From contig JADJQH010000008.1 in NCBI GenBank assembly GCA_016712865.1, positions 744,001-808,000 on the forward strand: DNA of 64,000 bases, given 5' to 3'. Shown one piece after another: positions 44,630-54,103 of this stretch. The number at the start of each line of letters is the position of its first letter. The stretch's first letter is position 1. Both the position numbers and the translations under genes were made by a program. This DNA is from Dokdonella sp. (GTDB taxonomy: Bacteria; Pseudomonadota; Gammaproteobacteria; Xanthomonadales; Rhodanobacteraceae). The notes under the pieces were generated by a model. The model worked only from the letters and a program-made list of their open reading frames with translations, had not been told where the DNA came from and made no database searches.

Positions 44630-47239
44630 GTGAATACATCCATTGCGCGCCTGGCCCCGGATGCCCCGTGGGTCGTCATCAAGTTCGGGGGCACCAGCGT
44701 TTCCACGCGAACGCGCTGGGACACCATCGCCGAGATTGCCGCCAGCCATTGCGCCAATGGCAAACGCGTGCTGATCGTGGTGTCCGCGTTATCCGGGGTG
44801 ACCGACCTGCTCAAGCGCCTTGGTGAAACGCGCGATGATTTCGCCCAGGCCAGGCAGCTTCGCGACACCCTGGTTGCCCGTCACCATGCCTTGTTTGATG
44901 AGATGGGATTGCCGAAGCGCAACGCGATCGATGCGTGGATGGCAAGACTCGACCAACTGCTCGAAGACCCGCGCCACAGCGAAGCCAGGCTGTCATGGCA
45001 GGCGGAACTGCTGGCCTTGGGCGAGCTGTGTTCCAGCACCCTGGGTGCGCGTTATCTCAACGAATCACGACTCGACACGCTGTGGCTGGATGCGCGTGAT
45101 TTCCTGCGCGCCGAGGCACTGCCCAACCAATCCGAATGGGGGCAGTGGCTGTCGGCCTCGGTGCGTTTTGGCCATGCGCCGGAAATTGCCGCAGGTCTGG
45201 CTTCCCGTGGTGACGTGTTCATTACCCAGGGATTTATCGCACGCAAGGATGCAAGCGACACCGCCGTGCTCGGTCGTGGTGGATCGGATACGTCGGCGGC
45301 GTACTTCGGTGCCTTGTTGAACGCCGAGGCCGTGGAAATCTGGACCGACGTACCCGGCATGTTCAGCGCCAATCCGCGCCAGGTGCCGGATGCGCGTTTG
45401 CTGGTGCGCCTGGACTATGCCGAGGCCCAGGAAATCGCCACCACCGGGGCCAAGGTGCTGCATCCGCGCTGCATCCATCCGGTGCGCGATGCGCGCGTGC
45501 CGATTTGCATCCGCGATACCAACCGGCCGGAACTGCCGGGTACCGAGATCGGCTGGGAAGCGCGCGATCCGGTGCCCAGCGTCAAGGCAATCAGCTCGCG
45601 CAAGGGCTTGACCCTGGTCTCGATGGAAACGATCAGCATGTGGCAGCAGGTCGGCTTTCTTGCCGATGTGTTCGAGGCCTTCAAGCGCCATGGCCTGTCG
45701 GTGGACCTGATTGGTTCGGCGGAAACCAACGTCACCGTGTCGCTGGATCCGTCCGACAACCTGCTCGACTCCGATGTGCTGGCGCGCCTGTGCGCCGATC
45801 TGGAAACCTGTTGCCGGGTCAAGGTCATCGCGCCGTGCGCCGCCATCACCCTGGTCGGTCGCGGCATGCGCTCGATGCTGCACCGCTTGTCTGCGGTTCT
45901 GGCCGAGTTCGGTGCCCTGGATGTGCACCTCATCTCGCAGTCGTCCAACAATCTCAACCTCACCTTCGTGGTCGATGAAGGCGTGGTCGATGCGCTGATT
46001 CCGCGCCTGCATGCACTGTTGATCCAGGCCGATGTCATGCGTGTCACCGACAGTCGCGTGTTCGGAACCAGTTGGAGCGAACTGGCGCAGGTGCAAACCA
46101 CGCGTCGGCAGCCGGCCTGGTGGCGCGGGCAGCGAGAGCGATTGCTGGAATTGGCGCAGGAGGCAAGCCCGCGTTACGTCTACAGCCTCGATCAGGTGCG
46201 CGCGCAGGCGCAGGCGCTCAAGGCCATCCCGGCGGTTGACCGCTGGCATTACGCGCTCAAGGCCAATCCGCATGCGCAAATCCTCAAGGCCGTGCACGCT
46301 GAAGGATTCGCTTTCGAGTGCGTGTCGTGGAACGAGATTGCCGCCGTGCGCAACGCGATCCCCGATCTGCAAGCCGAACGCATCCTGTTCACGCCCAACT
46401 TTGCTCCGCGCGAGGAGTATCGTGCTGCGCTGCATGCCGGCGTGCTTGTCACCCTTGATGCTCTGCATCCGATCACCGAATGGGGCGAGGACTTTGCCGG
46501 TCGCGACATCTTCCTGCGCGTGGACCTGGGCGTTGGGCGCGGCCATCACGACAAGGTGCGCACGGGTGGCGCGCAATCCAAGTTCGGTGTTGCGCTCGAT
46601 GAGATTGCGGCCTTTCGTGAACACGCCCGCAGGCACGGTGCGCGCATCATCGGTCTGCACGCGCACCTGGGTTCCGGCATCCTCGATGCCGCGCACTGGC
46701 GCAGCGTGCATGTGCAACTCGCCAGCCTTGCCGAACAGTTCAATCGCATCGGGATTCTCGATATCGGTGGCGGCCTGGGCGTGCCTTCGCGTCCGCGCGA
46801 CGAGCCGCTGGATCTTGTCGCCCTGGCAAGCGCGCTTGCCGAAGTGAAGCAGGCCTATCCGCAGTTCCAGTTGTGGATGGAGCCGGGCCGGTTTCTGGTG
46901 GCCGAGGCCGGTGTGCTGCTGGCACGGGTCACCCAGACCAAGCGCAAGGGCGAGGTGCGCTATGTCGGCATTGATGCCGGCATGAATTCGCTGATTCGCC
47001 CGGCCCTGTACGAGGCCTGGCACGAGATCGTCAATCTCTCCCGGCTTGGGCAAGTGGCAGACGAACTCGTGCAGGTGGTGGGGCCGATCTGCGAGACTGG
47101 CGACGTGCTGGGTGGCAACCGCCGCCTGCCGGTTTGCCGGGAAGGTGATGTGATCCTGATTGCCGAAGCCGGTGCCTACGGTGCGGTGATGGCTTCGCGC
47201 TACAACCTGCGCGAGCCAGCCAGCGAGTTTTGCCTGTGA
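44630..47239 (+). CDS. lysAC: Bifunctional aspartate kinase/diaminopimelate decarboxylase
   Basis: An 869-residue fusion catalysing the first and last steps of lysine synthesis. The kinase half starts with VVIKFGGTS (18-23) and is followed by ACT regulatory domains (about 320-465). The PLP-dependent decarboxylase half has the pyridoxal lysine in YALKANPHA (Lys544), GLHAHLGSGI and GPICETGDVLG (Cys821). This fusion is a known feature of the Xanthomonas group. The start is GTG without a strong ribosome site. The next gene overlaps it by one base (TGATG), so it heads the operon with the membrane protein, murL and murD2. The enzyme links diaminopimelate, a peptidoglycan component, to lysine. Confidence 0.95.
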   Translation: MNTSIARLAPDAPWVVIKFGGTSVSTRTRWDTIAEIAASHCANGKRVLIVVSALSGVTDLLKRLGETRDDFAQARQLRDTLVARHHALFDEMGLPKRNAIDAWMARLDQLLEDPRHSEARLSWQAELLALGELCSSTLGARYLNESRLDTLWLDARDFLRAEALPNQSEWGQWLSASVRFGHAPEIAAGLASRGDVFITQGFIARKDASDTAVLGRGGSDTSAAYFGALLNAEAVEIWTDVPGMFSANPRQVPDARLLVRLDYAEAQEIATTGAKVLHPRCIHPVRDARVPICIRDTNRPELPGTEIGWEARDPVPSVKAISSRKGLTLVSMETISMWQQVGFLADVFEAFKRHGLSVDLIGSAETNVTVSLDPSDNLLDSDVLARLCADLETCCRVKVIAPCAAITLVGRGMRSMLHRLSAVLAEFGALDVHLISQSSNNLNLTFVVDEGVVDALIPRLHALLIQADVMRVTDSRVFGTSWSELAQVQTTRRQPAWWRGQRERLLELAQEASPRYVYSLDQVRAQAQALKAIPAVDRWHYALKANPHAQILKAVHAEGFAFECVSWNEIAAVRNAIPDLQAERILFTPNFAPREEYRAALHAGVLVTLDALHPITEWGEDFAGRDIFLRVDLGVGRGHHDKVRTGGAQSKFGVALDEIAAFREHARRHGARIIGLHAHLGSGILDAAHWRSVHVQLASLAEQFNRIGILDIGGGLGVPSRPRDEPLDLVALASALAEVKQAYPQFQLWMEPGRFLVAEAGVLLARVTQTKRKGEVRYVGIDAGMNSLIRPALYEAWHEIVNLSRLGQVADELVQVVGPICETGDVLGGNRRLPVCREGDVILIAEAGAYGAVMASRYNLREPASEFCL

Positions 47240-47703
47240 TGTCGGCGCGCGCCTGCCTGCACGTGATTGCCCTCATCACGCCGCTGCTGCCGGTCGCCCT
47301 CTGGCTGCTGTGGCTCGGCAAGTCCGCAGATCATGACGGGCTGGTGAACCTGCTGACTTTTGCCATTCCCGGGGTGGTCGCGACGCAGTCGGGTGTTCTG
47401 GCGTTCTGGGGTTTCGTGCAGCGCCGTGCCCGCGCCAAGCAAAGCGCGGCACTCGCGGGTGTGTTCATGGCGCTGTGTGCACACTTGTTGTATGGGCCGC
47501 TGCTGGCGTTGTCGCTGGCCACTATTGCAGGATGGGACGCGTGGAGTGAGGGGATTGGTATTTCGGGATGGATCGTGCAGTCCATTTTCTTCGCGTTTGC
47601 ATCGATGATGTTCGCTGGCTGGCTGTCGGTTCCGTTGGCCGCTCTGGCCGCGCACTGGGCTGGCCGCCAACGGGAAAAGGAGTTCGGACGTGAGTCTGTC
47701 TGA
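47239..47703 (+). CDS. Small four-helix membrane protein of unknown function
   Basis: A 154-residue protein with about four hydrophobic segments (around residues 6-25, 36-54, 68-92 and 108-132) and a basic end (GRQREKEFGRESV). I do not recognise the family. It begins at the ATG at 47239 inside the lysAC stop (TGATG) and ends 14 bases inside murL, so its place in this cell-wall operon is tight. The coupling suggests a role linked to cell-wall precursors, but that is only inference. Confidence 0.75.
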   Translation: MSARACLHVIALITPLLPVALWLLWLGKSADHDGLVNLLTFAIPGVVATQSGVLAFWGFVQRRARAKQSAALAGVFMALCAHLLYGPLLALSLATIAGWDAWSEGIGISGWIVQSIFFAFASMMFAGWLSVPLAALAAHWAGRQREKEFGRESV

Positions 47704-49030
47704 TCCGCGCGTGGCCTCGCTGTTCCGCTTTATCCGCCACGAATATGCAGCGGGTGAGGCAAGACTGGTGTATGCCTTCGATGACGGTCCGGAGCTGGTC
47801 GAGACGATTCGCTTTCTGGATGCGCCTGCGCTTGCACCTGAGCGCGAGGTGGCGTTTGCCCACGCCTTGCAATTGCTGCACCTGATTGCCGGGGTCAGCT
47901 ACTACAAGGCAGGCGTGCCGCCCGGAATCCGCATCGAGGGTGCGGGCATCGATCAGCAAACGGCGCGCTTCATGGATGCGCTTTACCTGCATGGCCTCGG
48001 CGAATTTGCCTATCACAACAAGCTGGACCTGCGCGAACGCATCCGCTTTCCGGCAAACCGCGGTGCAAGCGCCGCGCCGGCGACTGCGTGTGGTTTGCCG
48101 CGCCGCACCCTGGTGCCGATCGGCGGTGGCAAGGATTCACTGGTGAGCGTGGAACTGCTCAAGCGTGCCGGTGACCCGGCGACGGCGGTGTGGATCGGCA
48201 ATTCGGCCTTGATCCAAAGCTGCGCCGAGCGTACCGACCTGCCGATGCTCAATATCGGGCGTGCGATTTCTCCGCTGCTGTTCGAGTACAACCGCGCCGG
48301 CGCGTGGAATGGCCACATCCCGGTCACCGCCATCAACTCGGCCATCCTCGTGCTCGCCGCATTGCTGTACGGATTCGATGCCGTCGCGTTTTCCAACGAG
48401 CGCTCGGCGTCCAGCGCAACGCTGGAATACGATGGCATCGAGGTCAATCATCAATGGAGCAAGGGCTGGGCGTTCGAGATGGCGTTCCGCGCTGAACTGC
48501 ATCGGCGCGTGGCAACGGATCTCGACTACTACTCCCTGTTGCGACCCTTGTCGGAACTGGCGGTGGCCGCGCGTTTTGCACGCAGCAGCCACTACGACGA
48601 TGTGTTCTCCAGTTGCAACCGGAATTTCCGCATCCTCGGCCCAAAGCCGTCGGACCGCTGGTGCGGGCAATGTCCGAAATGCCATTTCGTGTTTCTTGCG
48701 CTGGCGCCCTTCGTGCCCAAGCCGCGCCTGCTCAAGATCTTTGGCCGCAACCTGCTGGATGACCCCGCGCAAACCGCCGGCTTCGATGCGCTGATCGAAT
48801 ATCGCGATCACAAGCCTTTCGAATGTGTGGGCGAGGGGCGCGAATCCCGCGCTGCCATGGCGCTGCTCGCCAAGCGTGCGGAGTGGCGCGAAGATGCCAT
48901 CGTCGAGCGCTTCAACCGCGAGATCCTGGGCCAGCTCGATGCGCAGGAACTCGACCTGCCGCCCTTGCTGACCATGACGGGCGGGCACCACGTTCCCTTG
49001 CCGCTCGTCGCCTTGCTGGAAGCTGGCTGA
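47690..49030 (+). CDS. murL: UDP-MurNAc-L-alanyl-L-glutamate epimerase MurL
   Basis: A 446-residue enzyme resembling MurL of Xanthomonas oryzae, which converts UDP-MurNAc-L-Ala-L-Glu to the D-Glu form. It contains the ATP-binding PP-loop-like GGGKDS (about residue 145) and cysteines in CGQCPKCHF near 325, both typical of MurL. In organisms with this route, MurD2 adds L-Glu and MurL epimerises it, bypassing the need for free D-Glu. The gene is followed four bases later by murD2. A GTG start at 47690 overlaps the membrane-protein gene by 14 bases. Confidence 0.9.
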   Translation: MSLSDPRVASLFRFIRHEYAAGEARLVYAFDDGPELVETIRFLDAPALAPEREVAFAHALQLLHLIAGVSYYKAGVPPGIRIEGAGIDQQTARFMDALYLHGLGEFAYHNKLDLRERIRFPANRGASAAPATACGLPRRTLVPIGGGKDSLVSVELLKRAGDPATAVWIGNSALIQSCAERTDLPMLNIGRAISPLLFEYNRAGAWNGHIPVTAINSAILVLAALLYGFDAVAFSNERSASSATLEYDGIEVNHQWSKGWAFEMAFRAELHRRVATDLDYYSLLRPLSELAVAARFARSSHYDDVFSSCNRNFRILGPKPSDRWCGQCPKCHFVFLALAPFVPKPRLLKIFGRNLLDDPAQTAGFDALIEYRDHKPFECVGEGRESRAAMALLAKRAEWREDAIVERFNREILGQLDAQELDLPPLLTMTGGHHVPLPLVALLEAG

Positions 49031-49033
49031 GCC

Positions 49034-50398
49034 GTGCGCATTTCCGATCTGGAAAACCGGCGCGTGGCCATCTGGGGTCTCGGTCGGGAAGGCCATGCGG
49101 CCCACGATGTCCTGCGCCGACGAATACCCGACATCGAACTCGCCATCTTCTGCAGTGAAGCCGAAGCGAAATTCCTCGGCAGCGGCAACGCGCTTGATCG
49201 CTACATCACGCGCAAGCCGACGGCGGCGGATCTTGCTGCCTTCGATGTCATCATCAAGTCGCCGGGCATCAGCGCCTACCTGCCCGAGTTGCTGGAGGCC
49301 CAGCACAACGGCACGCGATTCACCTCGGCAACGGCCTTGTGGTCTGCCGAGCATCCGCAAGCGCGCGCGATTGCCGTCACCGGAACCAAGGGCAAAAGCA
49401 CCACCAGTGCCCTGATCGCGCACCTGCTGCGCGCATTGGGTCGGCGCACGGCACTGGCCGGCAACATCGGCATGCCGGTGCTGGAACTGGTCGATGCGCC
49501 CATGCAACCCGAGTGGTGGGTGATCGAACTTTCCAGTTTCCAGACCCGCCAGATGCAGTGTGTCGAATTGGCGGTGATCACCAATATCGAGGAGGAACAC
49601 CTCGACTGGCATGGCAGCCGCGAGCGGTATGTTGCCGACAAGCTGGCCCTGGCGGATGTTGCGCGTCAGTTGCTGGTGAACGGCACGCAGCAATACCTGA
49701 TGCAACAAACCAGCGCGCATGCGAATCGCATCGTCTTTGGCACGCAGGCAGGTTGGCACGTGGATGCGCAGGCCATCTGGCGCGGCGATTCACGCATCGT
49801 CGATCTCGCCACGCTGCCGCTGTCCGGACCGCACAATGCCTTGAATGCCTGTGCCGCGCTGGCGGCGCTTGAAGCCGTGGGCGAAGATGCCTTTGCCGCT
49901 TCCGCGGCGCTCTCCTCATTCCGTCCCTTGCCGCATCGCCTGCAAGTCCTGGGTGAGCGCAATGGCATCCGGTGGATCGATGACAGCATCGCCACCACGC
50001 CGCAGGCCGCCATCGAAGCCTTGCGCAGCGTTGGCGGGCAGCCGGTGTGTCTCATCCTTGGCGGACATGACCGCGGCCTCGACTGGAGCGTGTTTGCCGG
50101 GCATGTGCGCGAACATCCGCCGCAGGCCATCGTGCTCAATGGCGCAAGTCGTGAACGCGTGGCGAAGATGTTGCAGGCGCGTGGCGGCGACTATCACCTG
50201 CATGTTTGCCGCAGCCTGGCCGATGCCGTCATCGCCGCCCGTTCGGAAATGAATTCCACGGGCGTGATCCTGCTCTCACCCGGCGCACCCAGTTTCGACC
50301 AGTTCCATGACTACGCCGAACGCGGCCGTGCATTTGCCGAACTCGGCGGCTTTGATGCCGAACAGATTGGCCAGATCGAGGGCCTCGGCATCGCCTGA
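49034..50398 (+). CDS. murD2: UDP-MurNAc-L-alanine--L-glutamate ligase MurD2
   Basis: A 454-residue Mur-ligase family member. It has the N-terminal Rossmann domain (VAIWGLGREGH), the ATP motif TGTKGKSTTSA (about 115-125), the NIEEEHLDWHGS segment and the C-terminal domain with the GGHDRGLDW phrase found in MurD. It is paired with MurL three bases upstream, so it is MurD2, which adds L-Glu to UDP-MurNAc-L-Ala, rather than the canonical MurD that uses D-Glu. The start is GTG at 49034. It is the last gene of the lysAC operon. Confidence 0.92.
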   Translation: MRISDLENRRVAIWGLGREGHAAHDVLRRRIPDIELAIFCSEAEAKFLGSGNALDRYITRKPTAADLAAFDVIIKSPGISAYLPELLEAQHNGTRFTSATALWSAEHPQARAIAVTGTKGKSTTSALIAHLLRALGRRTALAGNIGMPVLELVDAPMQPEWWVIELSSFQTRQMQCVELAVITNIEEEHLDWHGSRERYVADKLALADVARQLLVNGTQQYLMQQTSAHANRIVFGTQAGWHVDAQAIWRGDSRIVDLATLPLSGPHNALNACAALAALEAVGEDAFAASAALSSFRPLPHRLQVLGERNGIRWIDDSIATTPQAAIEALRSVGGQPVCLILGGHDRGLDWSVFAGHVREHPPQAIVLNGASRERVAKMLQARGGDYHLHVCRSLADAVIAARSEMNSTGVILLSPGAPSFDQFHDYAERGRAFAELGGFDAEQIGQIEGLGIA

Positions 50399-50531
50399 TC
50401 GCAATTCCGGATGACGCAAGTGAGTCGCGACGAAACCAACGACAAAGTGGAATCGGCGCACGCATGCCAACGTGCAACGTTGCGAGTCGATCGGGAGCAG
50501 GGCGGGCCTCGCTGGGGAAGCAGCCATTTAG

Positions 50532-50651
50532 GGCAACGCAGATCCAGTGGATTCCGTTCGTGGTGAGCCTGTCGAACCATGAATGGAATCAAACCGCCAT
50601 GCGCTCATTTGTAGATGGGCTCCGAACAAGCAGGACTTGATCAGTGTTGTC
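50532..50651. repeat. Inverted-repeat-bounded intergenic repeat, copy 2
   Basis: A shorter, inverted copy of the element at 13567-13721. Its ends are GGCAACGCAGATCCAGT and ACTTGATCAGTGTTGTC, with the shared AACCATGAATGGAATCAAAC segment inside. It fills part of the 401-base gap 50399-50799, where I see no gene. Possible functions as hairpin or mobile DNA are unknown. Confidence 0.7.
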
Positions 50652-50799
50652 TTAGGCCGGGCTTCAGCCCGACACGCGATTCCGAAAAAGCGTCGGGTTG
50701 AATCATCCCGACCCGTGCATGATTTCCTGCACCGACACGACATGCTTGGCGCACGGTATGAGGCGGTATGATGCCGGTCCCCCACCCAGGAGAGATCCC

Positions 50800-51594
50800 A
50801 TGCGAATCTTGCTTGCCTGTCTGGCCCTGCTGCTCGCCTCGATCCCGGGCCACGCGGAAATGGTGGTCAATTCCGTCGACTACACGCTGGGCGACACCAC
50901 GTTCGCCGGGCAGCTGGTGTATGACAACGATTCGAAGGCCTTGCGCCCGGGCCTGGTGATGGTGCCGAACTGGATGGGCGTGAATGAATCCGCCTTGGGC
51001 AAGGCGAAGGATATCGCCGGCAGGGATTACGTGGTTCTGCTGGCCGACATGTATGGCAAGGGCGTGCGCCCGAAGAATGTGGACGAAGCGCGGGCCCAGG
51101 TTCACCAGGTGTATGCCGATCTGCCCGCCATGCGTGCGCGCATCAATGCCGCAGTGGATGCACTCAAGGCGCAGGCTGGCAAGGTGCCACTGCAATCCGG
51201 CAAGGTGGGCGCGCTCGGCTTCTGCTTCGGCGGCTCGACCGTTCTGGAGCTTGCGCGCAGTGGAACCGAACTGGCGGGCGTGGTCAGCCTGCATGGCGGT
51301 CTGGATTCCCCGGCACCTGCGGCCGCCGATTCGGTCAAGACGCCGATCCTGGTCCTCAATGGCGCGGAAGATCGCGGAACCACAGCCGAGAATATCGCCG
51401 CCTTCGATGCGGAGATGGATACGGCAGGCGCCGACTGGACCTTCGTCAACTTCAGCGGCGCGGTGCATTGCTTTGCCGAAGCCGATGCCAACCGTCCGCC
51501 GGGATGCGTCTACAACGAGCGTGCGGCCAAGGCCGCCTGGCGCATGATGCGCGGTTTCTTCAGCGAGGCGTTTGCCGCACCGGCGAAGGGTTGA
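50800..51594 (+). CDS. Exported dienelactone hydrolase family protein
   Basis: A 264-residue alpha/beta hydrolase with a signal peptide (1-19, cleaved after GHA). The catalytic triad is Cys142 in GFCFGGS, Asp191 and His223, as in dienelactone hydrolase, where the nucleophile is a cysteine. A phrase VPNWMGVNE begins the oxyanion region. Export is unusual for the classical chloroaromatic enzymes but common for this family in related bacteria. The substrate is unknown. The ATG at 50800 has AGGAGAG upstream. It stands alone upstream of the rfb operon. Confidence 0.85.
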   Translation: MRILLACLALLLASIPGHAEMVVNSVDYTLGDTTFAGQLVYDNDSKALRPGLVMVPNWMGVNESALGKAKDIAGRDYVVLLADMYGKGVRPKNVDEARAQVHQVYADLPAMRARINAAVDALKAQAGKVPLQSGKVGALGFCFGGSTVLELARSGTELAGVVSLHGGLDSPAPAAADSVKTPILVLNGAEDRGTTAENIAAFDAEMDTAGADWTFVNFSGAVHCFAEADANRPPGCVYNERAAKAAWRMMRGFFSEAFAAPAKG

Positions 51595-51723
51595 AGCTCA
51601 CAGGGTAATCCGTTTCGGAGTGTTTGAAATCAGTGACTTGCAGCGGAATTTCCGTGTCGCAGGGCAGCTCGGCGCGCGGCCATTTACAATGCACGGCTCG
51701 CATTCACGCGCTGGGGTAAATCG

Positions 51724-52607
<884 letters not shown>

Positions 52608-52611
<4 letters not shown>

Positions 52612-53162
52612 AAGTGATCAACACCCGCCTCGATGGTTGCCTGCTGATTGAGCCGAAAGTCCACGGTGATGCGCGCGGATTCTTCTACGAGAGTTTCCAC
52701 GCTGGCCGTTTTGCCGAAGCAGGCCTCGATCTTGCTTTCGTGCAGACCAATGTGTCGCGCTCGGCGCAGGGAGTATTGCGTGGCCTGCACTACCAGTGGC
52801 CGAAACCGCAGGGCAAGCTGGTGAGCGTGCTGGAAGGCGAGGTGTATGACGTGGCGGTCGACATCCGCCAGGGTTCGCCCACTTTTGGCCAATGGGTTGC
52901 GGCGGTGCTGAGCGCCGAGAACAATCGGCATTTCTGGATACCGGAAGGGTTCGCGCATGGTTTTGCGGTTCTTTCCGGGCCGGCCACGTTTGTCTATCAG
53001 TGCACGGCGCTGTACGACCCGGCCTGCGATTCGGGCATACGCTGGAACGATGCGGCGCTTGCCATCGACTGGCCGCTGGCCCACCCCGAGCTCTCGGACA
53101 AGGACCAGCGTGCGCCCTTCCTGGCCGACGTGGCAGACGAACGCTTGCCGAAATTCCCGTGA
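52608..53162 (+). CDS. rfbC: dTDP-4-dehydrorhamnose 3,5-epimerase
   Basis: A 184-residue cupin-type epimerase. The catalytic histidine is in LRGLHYQ (His61) and the family phrases [16 protein letters not shown] and [11 protein letters not shown] are all present. It converts dTDP-4-keto-6-deoxyglucose to dTDP-4-dehydrorhamnose in the cytosol. It overlaps rfbA (ATGA) and rfbD (GTGA) by four bases each. Confidence 0.97.
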
Positions 53163-54103
53163 ACATCCTGTTGCTCGGTGCCAATGGCCAGGTCGGCCAT
53201 GAACTGCTTGAACCATTGCGTGACCTGGGCGAAGTGACTGCCGCGACGCGCGACGGCAGGCTGGTCGGCGGCGACGCCTGCCTGCGCGTGGATCTTGCCG
53301 ATGCGGAGTCACTGCGACATGCGCTCACGCAGTCCAACGCGCAAGTCATCGTCAATGCTGCGGCCTACACCGCAGTCGATCAAGCCGAGGACGAACCCGA
53401 TCAGGCTGATGCCATCAATCACCGTGCGCTCGCCATCATCGGGGAGTGGGCGGCTCGCTACGCGGCGCGCGTGGTTCACTATTCGACAGACTATGTGTTC
53501 GACGGTAAGAGCGAACAGCCCTGGCGCGAGGACGATGCCAGCGCACCCTTGGGAGTCTATGGACGCAGCAAGCTCGATGGCGAGAATGCCTTGCGCGCCA
53601 GTGGCGCCGAACACCTGATCCTGCGCACCGCCTGGGTGTATGCGGCGCGTGGCAAAAATTTTCTGCGCACCATGCTGCGCCTGGCTGGCGAACGCGATGA
53701 ACTGCGCGTGGTCAATGACCAGATCGGCGCGCCGACACCGGCGCATTGGATTGCCGAATACACGGTGGCGATGCTGGAACGCATGGTGCAAAAGCCGGAA
53801 CAGGAGCGCGAAGCAGCGTTCGGCACGTATCACCTGACGGCGTCGATGCGTTGCAGTTGGTTCGAGTTTGCCGAGGCCATTTTCGAGGAAGCAAAGGCGG
53901 CCGGCCTGCTGGATCGCGTGCCACGCGTGTTGCCCATCGCCACGTCCGAGTATCCCACCCCGGCCCGGCGCCCGGCGTTTTCCGTGCTGGACAATGCCAA
54001 ACTTGCCCGCATTTTCGATCTTCACATGCGCCCCTGGCGCGAAGGGCTCAAGGAAGTGATCGGCCAGGTGGCCAGCGCCCGTTCTTCTGGAGAAATTTCA
54101 TGA
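53159..54103 (+). CDS. rfbD: dTDP-4-dehydrorhamnose reductase
   Basis: A 314-residue short-chain dehydrogenase. The NAD(P)H loop GANGQVG is at 7-13 and the active-site YGRSK is at 134-138. STDYVFDG and the LRTAWVYA stretch are typical of RfbD. The GTG at 53159 overlaps the rfbC stop, which is the standard spacing in this operon; a longer frame reaching 52892 runs through rfbC in another frame and is not real. It makes dTDP-L-rhamnose for surface polysaccharides. Confidence 0.96.
   Translation: MNILLLGANGQVGHELLEPLRDLGEVTAATRDGRLVGGDACLRVDLADAESLRHALTQSNAQVIVNAAAYTAVDQAEDEPDQADAINHRALAIIGEWAARYAARVVHYSTDYVFDGKSEQPWREDDASAPLGVYGRSKLDGENALRASGAEHLILRTAWVYAARGKNFLRTMLRLAGERDELRVVNDQIGAPTPAHWIAEYTVAMLERMVQKPEQEREAAFGTYHLTASMRCSWFEFAEAIFEEAKAAGLLDRVPRVLPIATSEYPTPARRPAFSVLDNAKLARIFDLHMRPWREGLKEVIGQVASARSSGEIS

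Noticed and set aside
53746..54099. An N-terminal extension of the xanB gene
   Set aside because: It would overlap rfbD by 350 bases; the start at 54100 fits the ATGA overlap and the family start.
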